From contig CM030931.1 in the NCBI GenBank assembly GCA_018136815.1, forward strand, positions 5,214,148 through 5,278,147: a stretch of 64,000 bases of DNA, written 5' to 3'. This DNA comes from Isochrysis galbana (Eukaryota > Haptophyta > Isochrysidales > Isochrysidaceae). Positions 21,901 through 32,550 of this stretch are shown here, in pieces; position 1 is the stretch's first letter, and every line of letters begins with the position of its first letter. The position numbers and the translations under genes were made by a program. A model generated the notes under the pieces. It was not told the DNA's origin. It saw only the letters and a program-made list of their open reading frames with translations, and did no database searches.

Positions 21901-24900
21901 GCTCCAATGCCGGTCTCCATCATCGCGTGGGCAGATAGGTAAGCTACCTCTCTACTCACCTCGCTCTTTCGCCCCCGATGCATTCAGTCTGACTACCAAC
22001 CATAACTACGTTTCCGCCAAACTTGGGTTGGGAACGAATCAAAAGCCCCTCCGGCTGTGTATCAAATGGATGAGATGTGGCTAGACACCTGGCCTCACAT
22101 CGACAGCCCCTTGTCCAATAGATCCGACAAACAACTACGCCTTGAACATACTGAAGCCATCGCGCGTGCTACTGGGTGCGTGCATTGGGATGCGACCAGT
22201 TATGCGCATAGAGCATCTCGACGTGAGAACTCGTCATCGTTCCCGCCCGGGGAAGGTGCGTGTGGAGGAGGTGCGACCTCGGGGTCTATCGGGGACCCTG
22301 CGTCGCCCATGGCCTCTCTTCAGCCAACAGTGTCACAGCATGGTAGTCGAGTGGCCGCCCAAGAAAACGAGGCTGTGCCTGCAAGATTTCTGGATGCCCT
22401 CAGCGGAAGCAGCATGAATCCTCTGCCGGGCGCGGCAGGAATTTGGGAAGCACTTGCAAGTTGTCCTTCAAAGGATTCGCCGTGTTACGCAGTGGGTGGT
22501 AAGTGCGCGCGACGACATGCGCCGGCGACGGGTACTTTTATTCGCGCTGCTGTCATGGGCGCCAGCTCGCTGTTCGCAACAGAAAAACTCGAGCCACCGC
22601 AAGATCTGGAGAAGGGCAGCTGCATGTGCCCCGTACAGCCTCATACTTCTCAGACGCAACAACATGATGCGGTCTTAGAAGCGTTGGGGGACGCATCTGC
22701 ACTCGTCACGGAAGTGGTGACAGGTGCCGCAATAACGACTCATAGCTATGGCTCCACCAATGAAGGAGCGACGACCACAAGCTACGCCTGCGACTGCCCT
22801 TGCATACCGGAGCCCCCCGCCGCATTCTGGGCTTCCGCTACGGGCATGCTGCTGATGCTCGCCATCGGCTTCTCACTCTTTCCTATATTCTTCGTCATTT
22901 GGGGAACCCTCCGTTGCGCACGTGGGCTCAAGAGGGCATTTAAGGCTAAGAAAGAACAGCTGGAGGCAGCCCGGAGTCGAGTACGGCACGCCATCTTCTC
23001 CGTGTTTCACTGTCGGTGATGCTTCGCCCTTTCTATCTGAATTGCATTTGTGATGATCTCCTTATCCCTAGATTTGATGATGCCGTTCAATGCCGCACTG
23101 CCACCATCTTACTAACTCTCTAACCACGTTCTAGGTATCCGGCTGCTTTCATCTCGTATGAGAAGCTCGCGTCTTTGGGGCGCCTCGAACCTCACGAAAA
23201 GCTTCGTGACTTGGGTCAGCTGACGATACTGGACACGCACGGCGATTTGCTCGATTTCGTGAGTGCTACCGCATTGTGCGGAGGCATTCTTGCCCTCACA
23301 ACGAGCACCATCGTGAATGGGCCTCATCAAATGATTGGGCATGCGCAACATCGCCGATGCATATGCATACCCATCCGACTTCTAAACGACCCTATCCTTT
23401 CTAAACGACCCTATCCTTTCGCTGAGATCTCCGCTCAACTCCACAGCCGATCTGAGCCTAGTAGTCCACCCTCTTCCAACACAGTCCCCCCCCCCCCCCC
23501 CCCCGCTACAGGTTCGCATGAACCCGACGGTTTTTTGCTCTCACCAATGGTTGGCCTGGGATACCCCCGACCCACACAATGTGCATTATCCAGCAATCCT
23601 CGAGGCCTGCGAGCGTTTGTGCGAGAGAGAAGGAGTTGCGGCAGACAAACTCTATGTATGGGTCGATTACGTCTCAATACCGCAGGTGAGGATCGCAAAG
23701 AGTGTGCCTCAGCCCGCAGTATGTTCTTGCTTTGTTTTGCCAGCAGTACACTGACTTGTGAGGATTTGGCCGCAGGCCAATGAGCACCTCAAGTCGCTCT
23801 CCATCTCTTCGCTGGGCGCCTACGCGTCTTCTTGTCGTTATTTTGTCGTCGTAGCTCCCCCAACGACACACGTCGACACGGGACTTCCTGCCGATGTCTC
23901 ATCTTACGCCAAGCGAGGTTGGGTGAGTGTGGATGGGAGTTTGGCCATCGGCGGACTTTTATGGGCGTGCCCTACCCGTAGGATGGTGTTGCCGGGTACT
24001 CAATGTAGTTCTGAGAGACCTCGTCTCTTGATGTGGAAAATCATTTGCTCTCGTCGAAGCTCAAGAATTTCCTACTTGTCCCGCTGTCGATCAGGTTCGG
24101 CTGGAACAGTGGGCTCATCTATGCGTGGGGCGGGGCCTAGACAATATGTACTTTGCGGCGGGATCGTATTTGGCGCCGCTGAGTGAGAGAAGGCTTCGAA
24201 GGAATAGCCGCGGAGAGGACCACGACTGGTTGGTTGATGCCACGAGGGTTTTTCAGGTACTACTGCTCGTAGAAGTCGGTCACGACACCAACGAGGCGTG
24301 TGGCCGCTTCCATGTTGTCGCGTTCGCGCACATTCATACTCTTTCTCCAATTCCATCAACTTCGCTATAGGGCGATTTTACCATCGATGACGACAAGTCC
24401 AAGATTGTTGACACAGTTCTCGGCCTGTGGGCAATGGTACTTGTTGGACGAGACGGAGCCGCCCGCCACGTATATGATGCGGTTATGGCAGCACCAGCTG
24501 GAGCTGTCTTTCCGCCCAAGTGCGGAATTTCCTAGCCCGGGCCATTCGCCCCTCTTCTCCGTCGAGTAGCCCAAGTCCCCTAACCCTCACCCTAAGCCTA
24601 ACCGTCTCCACTTCACTCATGAATGTCCTTCCTCGCATGCGCCTTCAATGAGCTGCATTCCGCGCGCACCCCAACCGACCCGCCCTTGTGCAGATATTTT
24701 ACTGTCCACGGACACAATCTTCCCGAGCTCCTCGCATGCTCACTTGATGAAGAAGCCTCCACGCTGACCTCAAGAGATATACGCCCTTCTGTACCGTCCA
24801 GACGCTCACTGCCGTCTGCGTCTCGCTCGAAGGCTTCTCAGCATGGTGCCAGCAAAGACCCGCTGCCACTAGTCCTATCCGGACGGCGCTCAGGAGCTAT

Positions 24901-25864
24901 AGGCCCATCCAAGTCAGAAGTAGGAGGCGAGCATAGCTCTCCACCAATAATCCGACCATCCATTACTGACGAATTGCTTGCAGCGAGAAGAGAGATCCAA
25001 ATGGTTCACTTTGATGCTACGGCGCTGGAGAACCACCACACCCACTTGGCTGGCCACGTGGACGACTCTGCAATGGATCGGGCCGATCGCATGAAGCCAA
25101 ACGAGAGACACATCGACGTGGATTTACCTTCCCGGCCCACCGGGAAAGCCGGAGGAAGCGGTGCCAGTATTTACAACGAATGTGGCCGCTCTGTGGCTGT
25201 GGCAACATCACATCAAATTTGTGGGTGGATGGGCGCATGGGCTTCAGGCTGGCTATCTAGCCGCCGAAGTGGTGTCAATCATGTCCAACGAATGGAGGGT
25301 CTCACTAACGACAGGAGAGTGAGGGTTAGGACCGACTTGGGACCTGGCGTATCGGCGGGTAGCAGCCGTTCCGGCGTTACACGCGGCGCAAGTGACAGAT
25401 CGGCCACGGCAAGATCCGGAGGCGGTGACGGGGGGGCCTCGCGACATCCCGGTAGGATTGCAGGTCCTTCACGATCAAGTGCGGAGTCCATTGTACGGAG
25501 CGCAGCGGGAGGTGGGTCCGGGGCCTCAAGCGCCGGCGTGGCCGGACAACATCTCGCCATGACAATGGTGTTGATGGACACTACGCGAGCCTTACAGGCT
25601 ACGGCGAACCATCCCGCTATGACGATGGAACACACCAATAAATCCCTCACCGGTGCACTGCCTACCAGCAAGGCCATTTCCACAGACGAGCCCCGAGCCC
25701 ATAGCACAAAAGCTGTCTCACACATAGAAGTTACCGAGGCGTGCGGCGAGTCGGAACCTTGGTGGGAGCGCAGAAGGGTGGAGTCACAAGGTGGGGTGAA
25801 TGGCGCTCTAACGACAAAGCGCATTAGCAGTGGCTCTCGAGCCTCTGCGACCGCCTTGGTTTGA
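16312..25864 (+). CDS. SBP-CUB-EGF-TM-TIR/HET-like receptor, ~17 exons
   Basis: Proposed exons: 16312-16851, 17217-17360, 17498-17685, 17837-~18281, 18494-18579, 18698-19474, 19641-20331, 20452-21465, 21616-21707, 21816-21938, ~22046-23015, 23135-23258, 23512-23685, 23776-23922, 24095-24256, 24371-24519, 24694-25864. Almost all junctions are GT-AG, mostly GTGAGT donors, and phases match. The ends of exon 4 and the start of exon 11 are uncertain. The product of about 2,300 residues has a signal peptide (MAPPSVASAGLRLLLVLGAH), a TauA/NMT1-type substrate-binding domain, CUB and EGF-like modules, one membrane span, a TIR/HET-like 'SHQW' domain and a long Ser/Arg-rich tail. Expected topology is type I with the binding domain outside. 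Ligand and output are unknown. Frame continuity across so many exons argues for one gene, but cDNA is lacking. Confidence 0.75.
18975..21938 (+). other. Receptor ectodomain: CUB and EGF-like modules
   Basis: CUB-like 1 spans the exon 6/7 junction: HCEWLVLSS, then FVELRFDQFLVWSGD joined to RVIIRDASTGSLLGSLSG. An EGF-like module follows with CSHNSQCSYPDGRCTPRGTC and CACIPGVAGADC. CUB-like 2 has ECEWILEG, LRLMLEWDLEESFDFVE joined to VYDSAGVMHVQLSGFGG. EGF-like 2 has CELDAHCSNLGTCVDGVCVC. A more diverged third CUB-like unit ends in WADHVEVVDSEGTP, followed by a short Cys-rich segment YDSECTRSWQEGICQQGVC. CUB and EGF modules are extracellular interaction modules in eukaryotes, supporting an outside location. 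Confidence 0.7.
22823..22911 (+). other. Receptor transmembrane segment
   Basis: About 27 hydrophobic residues (including MLLMLAIGFSLFPIFFVIWG) follow a Cys-rich outer stretch. A basic LKRAFKAKKEQLEAARSRVR segment comes directly after, consistent with a single span whose C-terminal side is cytoplasmic by the positive-inside rule. Confidence 0.85.
23135..24519 (+). other. Receptor cytoplasmic TIR/HET-like 'SHQW' domain
   Basis: Five exons. YPAAFISYEKL precedes PTVFCSHQWLAWDTPDP, then LYVWVDYVSIPQ, then LSISSLGAYASSCRYFVVVA and a KRGW/VRLEQWAHL junction. GDFTIDDDKSKIVDTVLGLW ends the unit. The pattern SHqW, W.DY.SIPQ, serine/aromatic strand and W..LE resembles TIR and HET domain strands, including a Glu where TIR NADases keep their catalytic Glu (VRLEQ). 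Similar units are widespread in protist proteins, but I know of no established biochemical role for them. Confidence 0.65.
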
Positions 25865-26552
25865 GACGACAACAAATCTTTGAGACCTCGGCGTATGTGC
25901 CGTAGCAGAGGACGATGCATCGTGACCTCACATGGGTACAAGCCGAAGGTCTTGTCCCTTTGCCGCCACTCTCCTTTATGTCGGACAAATAAGTGACAAC
26001 TGTTCCCCCGCCTTACTAGGGTGATTTGGGTACAGTCGGCTGCGATCCACAACGGGGGTGGAAAGGGCGGCGGAAGAAGACACTCTATCCTTTGGAATGG
26101 GAGGGAACGCGGTGCACGGCAAATAAAACAAAATTTCAATGAATTGTTTTCCCCCCATTGGCGAGGCGGCTTGACGGCTACGTTCATACTTCAACATCAA
26201 AACTTCATCTGCGCCATACTCCGCCCTTCGATCGAGAGTGACCGAGCTGGCAGGGTCATCAGCAGCAAAGCCCCGCAACCCAGCGATTCCGACTAGCAGC
26301 ATTTAGGCGAGGGCGGGTAGTAAGGAGTGACGCAAGCACACTGCCCCATGCCGTACTCGTTAGAGGGGATTTTGATAAGATCACTTTCAGCGTGAACGAG
26401 CACAACCACTTATTTTTTTATTTATTGAGATTTAGTACCGCTACTCCCATTAGCCATGTGTTACCCCGCCTGGCCACGACTCGCATGACCGCAGGATACA
26501 TGCTAGCTAGGCACGAGCTATCGCGCGCGCCCTTTTAAGCCCCCCGATATAG
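25865..26552. other. Intergenic region
   Basis: Downstream of the receptor stop. No gene is supported: minus-strand frames across 25976-26302 lack domain character and overlap the receptor's last exon in part. AT-rich towards the repeat that begins at 26553. Confidence 0.45.
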
Positions 26553-28443
26553 AACTAAGTTATACTTAGTTCGCCCCAGACCATAGCGCTTGCAAAACCT
26601 ATAATATAATAATAATCAATGTTATATCCTAGCCAACCCCACTAGCTAATTGGACATAACGTCTCAGTCCCGGAATCCCGCCATGCCTGACGGGCCAGGT
26701 GTCCGAGTGATACCGGGGGGTGGGGGCACTGCCCCCTCCCCTCGATATTTGTCCTCCCCCCAGTGCACGCACCGACCCCGCGCACCCCAGCGCGTCCTCT
26801 CCTCGAGTCCACGCTGGGGGAAAACCCCTTTCGGGTAAAAGCAACGCGGGGGGGGGGGGGCATTCGTGAGATAGGAGCCCAGAAGCGCTAATCTCCCTCG
26901 CTAGAGCGAGTGGCCGCGGCGAGCCGCGAGCCGCGGCCCTTCCCTCCTGGCTCTGGCGCCCCCGTCTTCTCTTACCCAAACGGGGCGAGAAGACACGTTT
27001 CTGCCGGAGGGGGGAGCTGCCGCTCCCCCCTCCCCTCCCTCTTCCCTTTTCCTCCTCTCTTCCCTGCGGCGGGGGCCCATGGCGCGCGCCTGCGGCCCCT
27101 CTTCAGGTCCCCAGGTGGCCAGCAGGGGCCTGGGAGCGCAGCTCAGGGGGCAGGTGAGGCTGGGGCATGGCCCTGGCCCCTCCTGCCTCTCCCTCGCTGG
27201 CGCTCCGAGCCCCTGCGGGTCGACTGGAGCTGGCTGGGGGGTCCTGAACAGGGGGGCCCAGGGGGAGGAGGGGCTGGTCAGAGGGATGGGCTGGCCACGA
27301 CAGGCCAGGGCGGGCGAATCAGGCGTGCCTGTGGGGAGAGGAATGGGTCAGCAGGGCAGTGTGCTCCTGGCAAGCCATCAGGCGTGCCAGGAGAGTGGGT
27401 GGTTCCTCCCCCATGGCAGGGGAGGAGGGTACGCATTGGCATGCGCACGCACGGCGCCCCGCGGGGGGGGCCGATGCACATCGCGCCGTGCCCACGCACG
27501 GCGTGCACAATGTGATTGCAAGTCATCACACGTGCTGCGCAACGAAACATCTCTAATACGGCTACTTTACGTAAATGTGGGCATTAGGGGTACGCATTGA
27601 CATGCGCACGCACGGCGCCCCCGCGGGGGGCCCATGCACATCGCGCCGTGCCCACGCAGCGTGCGATTGCACGTGCTGTGCAAGAGAAACATCTCTTATA
27701 TGGCTACTTAACGTAAATGTGGGCAGTAGGGTAATAGAGAAAAAATTGGAATGCGCACGCACGGCGTCTCCGCGGGGGGACTGCACATCGCGCCGTGCCC
27801 ATAATCAGGTGCCACGGGCAAATATCTCTTAAATGTATGAAAAGCGCCGACACGGCGCCCCCCCCCCCCGGAACGCAGGGAAAATAAGTTGGTTACGCTA
27901 GTCTGCATTTAATTTTAAAATAACGCTCTGTATACAACTGCGGACATTCGATCGCTCAATTCGACTGATGTCCCACAATTGACGGAACGACACCTGAGGC
28001 CAGCTCAGGGGGCAGAGAAGGCTGGGGCTGGGCCATGGCCTCCCCTGCCTCTCCCTCGCTGGCGCTCCTGAGCCTCTGGGGCCCCTAATCTGCACTTGTC
28101 TGCCTGTCGACCAGGGGGGGAGGGGGGGTTGGCGCGATGGGCTGGCCACGACAGCTGGCGCTCCTGAGCCTCCGGGGGCCGCTAATCTGCACTTGTCTGC
28201 CTGTCGACAGGGGGGCACGGGGGAGGGGGGTTGGAGCGATGGGCTGGCCACGACAGGCCAGGGCGCGCGAGGCCTGCAAGCCTGCCAGTGAGAGACTGGG
28301 CCAGCATGGCAGTCTGCTCCTGGCAAGCCATCCGGCATGCCAGGAGGATGGGTGGTTCCTCCCCCATGGCAGGGGAGGAGTGGAGAGAGGGTGGGGCTCG
28401 TGCCCCCCCATGGGCCATGGGCGAACCAAGTATAAACTTAGTT
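26553..28443. mobile_element. Non-autonomous element with palindromic inverted termini
   Basis: The left end AACTAAGTTATACTTAG plus TTCGCCCC (26553-26577) is inverted at the right end (28419-28443, reading AACTAAGTTTATACTTGG on the opposite strand, then TTCGCCC). Each terminus is itself an imperfect palindrome. The interior is GC-rich, has tandem 160-bp units (27428-27810) and long G runs, and shares several hundred bases (27990-28420, and partly 27100-27420) with 33060-33400 and 34240-34520. No transposase frame and no clear target duplication are seen. Confidence 0.6.
27428..27810 (+). repeat. Tandem ~160-bp GC-hairpin repeat, about 2.4 units
   Basis: Each unit starts near GGTACGCATTGRCATGCGC, contains CACGGCGCCCC with CGCGGGG and a matching CATCGCGCCGTGCCCA that can fold back. 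It ends with an ACATCTCT plus TACGTAAATGTGGGC block. The third unit is truncated. A diverged copy lies at 2216-2440. Confidence 0.75.
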
Positions 28444-28490
28444 GCACACCCAAGAAGTATAAGCCAGCCACGCACACCACGCACTCAAAA

Positions 28491-28690
28491 GGCCTGCCCT
28501 AAACCCGCAATCTGAACCAGACCCACGGTAGTGCACCTGGGCCGCACCCCAAATACCAAACACAAAGGGATGATGGGGGGAAGGGAGGAGGGCTGGAGGG
28601 AAGGGAAGTCAGGGCGGTGTCGGCGAGAAGGTAGGATTACCTAGACGTAGTAGGTGTTAGCCCAGAATCTTCAGGTGTTTTTTTTACAAC
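28491..28690 (-). repeat. SINE-like dispersed repeat, copy 1
   Basis: On the minus strand this reads a CCTGAAGATTCTGGGCTAAC-type head, a pyrimidine-rich middle, GGGGTGCGGCCCAGGTGCAC, then ACTACCGTGGGTCTGGTTCA and GCGGGTTTAGGGCAGG. The same blocks in the same order occur at 41800-42010 (plus) and 47830-48080 (minus), and in part at 57930-58057 (plus). GGTTCA followed by RRAT resembles a Pol III B box, so a tRNA-derived SINE is likely but not proven. Confidence 0.6.
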
Positions 28691-29205
28691 GCACTACCCT
28701 CTACGCGCGACGTAGTACGCATGTGCTACTACTATATGCGAAGGCGAGTTGGGAGTTGCCCCATTGAGGGCGTGGCGACATGGGGAGCAAACGGGAAGCG
28801 CCAAGTCCCCTGTCAATGGGGTTGCCTCCTCGACAGCCCTCGATAATGCGCACACGAGAGAACAGCATTGGAGTCAGCCCCACCTTCGCGGCTGTAGTAC
28901 TTTGGAAACTTGTCGGCTAGGGACGGTTTAGTTGACGGGACGAGCGCGATTGAGCTAACGGGCTGATAGCCCACCGATTGCGAATGCCTAACTGCGTTGA
29001 GTCCATTGGCGAAGGCCATCATGAGAGGAATGGCCGACGAAGACATGCAAAGATGGGACTCCTGACGGAGAGCCAACAGCTAGGAAGGGTAGTAGTAGGA
29101 ACGAATGGGTCTACTCTTGCAGCAAGTAGGCGATCGATCAGACGCATAAGCTAGGCATCTCCAGGAGAAGCAAACGCAAGCTTCCCTCTTGCAACAGCAT
29201 ACACT
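28691..29205. other. Intergenic region downstream of galactokinase
   Basis: Between the SINE-like copy and the galactokinase stop. No coding or RNA feature is supported. Confidence 0.5.
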
Positions 29206-31018
29206 TCAGCGGCGCATCGATGCAGTCGCCGCGGCGACTCCTACCAGCAACATCGCACCTAACGCCACCACAAGCCCAACGCGAGAGCTCAACGGAGCCG
29301 AGGCGGCAGCCTGCGCACCAGGCCCCTGCTGCAGAAGCATTGCACCCGGCCCTGCAGAGGTCACAAAGCAGGTCACACGCTGCCCCCCGGTCGCTTTCGG
29401 ATACTCAGCCTCAAAGGCATCTAGGAGCGCAGGGACCGCCGAAGATCGAACTAGGGTGACGGTGCATCCGCCAAATCCGCCGCCCGTCATGCGTGAGCCG
29501 TAGACACCAGGGACAGAGCGAGCGATTTCCACGAGAGCGTCCAGCTCGGCTGTTGACACGCCGTAGTCGTCACGCAAGGAGGCGTGGGAGGCATACATGA
29601 GGCGGCCAACCTGAGCCAGAGCGGCAGGAGTGATGAGCGGGGCTCAAAGTTTCAGTGGGAATTGCGACAGCGGATGCTAGCTATTGCTGCTCCAGGCACC
29701 ACTCACGAGAAAGGGTACTAGCGCGTTGTGGGGCTCGCATCGCACCTGGTCGTAGTCGCTCGCTTGCAGCGCTTCCTTCGCTTGGAGGGTGCGCTGATCC
29801 TCAGAGATGCCATGGCGGGCCCGGCGGACAATGAGCTCAGGTAAGGCGTGTAACCGGGCCACAGACTCAAGGACGGCGAGCGTGGCGTCGCGGAGGAAGC
29901 GGATCTGAGGGTCGCGAGGGGCGAGATCGCCGTGAAGACGCGCTCTTGGTCCATAGGCTCTTGGCGTTTTGCCTCCAGTCGTCCAGGGACGCCCGATGAG
30001 AGGACGCTCGCTGCCGCCCAACATGCGGAAGAAGCATGGGCCCAGACGAGTGTGAAGAGCCGTTCGGCGCACCTCAGTGTGCCCAGCGGCTTGCATGGCG
30101 GCACACGCATCCTTGCACTGTTGCACGCGCTCCGGGTACTCGGAGCCAGAAAGTGAGTGCTTTACCTAAGGAGTGGAAGGAGGGGTTTCATCCGAACCTT
30201 ACCATATTAATCGCCCCTAAATTCCCATTCTCACTGTGTGAAAAGTGAGAAGCATCGATCCACCCTTCCACACCCATGGTTTCGCGGTCTGCTCATGGCC
30301 TGAGACCCCCTCTTCGACGCGAACTCATTGAGAAACATTTCATGGGGCAACTCACGTTCGAATCAGCGATGACGAAGGCGATCTTCGGGTCGTTCAGCGG
30401 CACGTGCTCGGTGGCAAAAGGCGGCCGACAATCGATGAGAAGCGCGTGTCCCTCCCGTCCACACGCGGAGATGAACTGGTCCATGATGCCGCATGGGGTG
30501 CCGCAGTACTCGTGTTCGCACTTTTGGCAGAGCAGCGCCTTGTCCTTCGGGTCGACACGGAGATTGTAGATGGCCTCAATGAGTGTGGCGGTGGCAACCT
30601 CGAGCGAGGCTGAAGAGGAGAGCCCGCCCCCAAGCGGCACGGATGAAACGACGGCCGCATCGAAGCCGCATGTGCCGGCAGGAAGCATTGGCAGGTACTG
30701 TGCAACAACTCCGCGCATATAGTTGGTCCAGTCCCCTGCAGGGGCAGGCTCAAGGCTTGAATCGCCCAGGAAGGCAGTGATCGCGCCGCGCACGCCCGCG
30801 TTGGCCGAGGTGACACGGCACACCGCGCCGCTGCTCGGCCGTGCGGCAATGACTGTGGCACGCTCAATGCAGAAGGGCATGACAAAGCCCTCGTTGTAAT
30901 CAGTGTGCTCGCCAATCAGGTTAACGCGCCCCGGCGCCGAGACGACAAGCGTAGCCTCGCCGCCAAAGACGTCTGCAAAGAGCTGCTTTGCCTGTTGGAT
31001 TTGCTCGGCCGCCATCAC
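29206..31018 (-). CDS. GALK: Galactokinase with C-terminal membrane anchor
   Basis: Four exons: 31018-30356, 30165-30073, 29904-29746 and 29610-29206, all phase 0, with GTGAGT/GTGCGN donors and YAG acceptors (about 439 residues). It phosphorylates galactose to galactose-1-phosphate in the Leloir pathway. Seen: the signature [19 protein letters not shown] near residue 30, the GHMP ATP-binding loop [28 protein letters not shown], the joined segment [17 protein letters not shown], and the C-terminal [14 protein letters not shown] motif. All expected regions are present. Odd: the end carries a hydrophobic stretch ([20 protein letters not shown]) then SMRR, like a tail anchor, whereas galactokinases are normally soluble and cytosolic. 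Start: two adjacent ATGs at 31018 and 31015. Confidence 0.9.
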
Positions 31019-31175
31019 GTCGGCGGAGGGAAGACGAGCGGGTGAGGCGCCGTTGAGCAGTCGTTCGATGGCCCCCAGGGGCGGGAGGGGAGGCAGGCGG
31101 AGGGGGGCGGGGAGGGGGCGGGCGGAGGGGAAGGGAGGGGAACGCGAGAGAAGTCAAAAATATCAGTGTTAATCG
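31019..31175. promoter_or_regulatory. Short upstream region of galactokinase
   Basis: Only about 157 bp, purine-rich on the plus strand, separate the galactokinase start from the inverted terminus of the element at 31176-32780. Any promoter must be within this stretch or inside the element. No specific site can be named. Confidence 0.35.
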
Positions 31176-31258
31176 GGGGTTGTCGTAGGGGTTTCACTTG
31201 GGTTTCATCTCGGTTTAACGACGAACCGCGAAAGAAAAACAACGGCGGAGCCAGTTTT

Positions 31259-31288
31259 CTTATCTTCGCGCCCGGGCGCGAAGATAAG
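31259..31288. repeat. Perfect 30-bp palindrome
   Basis: CTTATCTTCGCGCCC is followed at once by its exact reverse complement, with no spacer. It lies just inside the left end of the SANT-carrying element and could form a strong hairpin or cruciform, or be a dimeric protein-binding site. Confidence 0.95.
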
Positions 31289-31509
31289 TCCCCGGTGGTT
31301 TGCGCCACTGGTTTTTTTGCCTTTTTTCTTCTCCTGAGCGATGGCGGTGAGCTCCTCTGCTGGCCGCTCGTCCCTGCCGCTGGCGCTCTGCGCTCTCCCG
31401 AATTGCGGAGCTGCGCAGGTGCCCACGCGCACTTTGTGGTGGCATTGCTCATGGCTCCCGCCGCCTGCCACGCATGCAGGATACCACGAACGAGTCGCGA
31501 AGGAAGAAG

Positions 31510-32550
31510 ATGGACTGGACGGAGGAGAGGAAGGTGGCGCTGCTCGCGCAGATCATGTCCGTGGGCGACAAGGCTTTCTCGACCTTCAAGGACGGCGTGG
31601 GTGGCGGAGATGGCGGGGGCAGGCAAAGGTTGACGCAGGCGCACATCTGGACCAACAAGCACAACGGCATCCTTCACGAGCTGCTCGCGCACGAGGCCTT
31701 CTCAGAGTTCAGGCACCTCGACGAGTTCCCCGCCCCCTACGCGTCTGTGTTGACCTCCGTGAAGAAGTGGGTCACGGTGAGTGTTTGTCCCTGCCCCCAT
31801 GTTCCTTGCTGTGGATCGCAAGGGCGGAGGGACGCACCCGCCCGCGCTTCCAACTTGCATGACAGTGAGGCTGACGCTGCGACAAGCGAGCGCAGAGGGT
31901 TCCCCCTCCCACCTACCTACCATCCGCGTCTGCGTGAATCGCAGGGGGCGAAGCACCTCTTCACCCAAGGCCAAGAGCAGCGTGAGCCAATTGAGTGTGA
32001 TCACCCGACGAATACGGAGGACACCAAGAACGAGAAGTACACCGAGTTCGACAACCTCATCGTGCAGGTTGCAGCACTTATGAAGTGCGCAACGGACAAG
32101 GCAGCTCGCCGTGCGCTCGAGAAGGAGGCTGAGCGCGCAGCGAGCACATCACAGAACGCAGCGGCACAATCGATGCACCAGACTCTGACGGATGAAGAGA
32201 TAAAGGTGTGTGTCCGCCAGCACCTGCACGAATGGGGCATTGGTCGATTGCAGCGTCTTTGGTTCTGGTGCAGCGCTAAGGCAGCTCGTGTGCGTGCCCT
32301 TGCGTAGGCGGCCGAACGTGCGGGCCAGCGTTCGGGCGGCAACACCTCAGGTGAAGAGAGCTGCAACGATCTCCCGGAGCGCATTGAATTAGAAGAGTGG
32401 ATCATGGGACAGCTCGAGCAAGGCGTCGAGGATGCCCAGGACCTCAGGCCCGACGACGTCATCCAGAACCCCTTGAAGCGGCAGCTCGTCCCAGTTATAC
32501 TCGTCGGCGCCGGCCACCGCCAGCGCCAACGCCATCTCGGCGTCCTGTAG
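31510..32550 (+). CDS. Myb/SANT-like DNA-binding protein of the TIR element
   Basis: Exons 31510-31776, 31945-32205 and 32308-32550, all phase 0 with GTGAGT/GTGTGT donors and CGCAG/CGTAG acceptors; 256 residues. It opens with MDWTEERKVALLAQIMSVGD, the helix-1 pattern of Myb/SANT-like domains used by transposon-derived DNA-binding proteins. AHIWTNKHNGILHELL and PAPYASVLTSVKKWV follow. The middle exon is helical and charged (CATDKAARRALEKEAERAAS), and the last exon is acidic (ELEEWIMGQLEQGVEDAQDL). An in-frame ATG at 31474 gives a slightly longer start. It probably binds the element's ends, by analogy with Harbinger Myb-like proteins. Confidence 0.7.

Noticed and set aside
25279-26302. Minus-strand frames opposite and after the last receptor exon
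   Set aside because: No domain, no good start context, and they overlap an exon with strong phase support on the plus strand.
27428-27810. Possible CRISPR-like spaced repeats
   Set aside because: The units are contiguous 160-bp tandem copies without short repeats and unique spacers, in a eukaryotic context.
29640-29746. Galactokinase exon extension reading LITPAALAQ before VGRLM
   Set aside because: It needs a phase change and hits a stop; splicing CAG|GTGCG to GCTCAG|GTTGG keeps phase and restores the family's DY..VGRLM segment.
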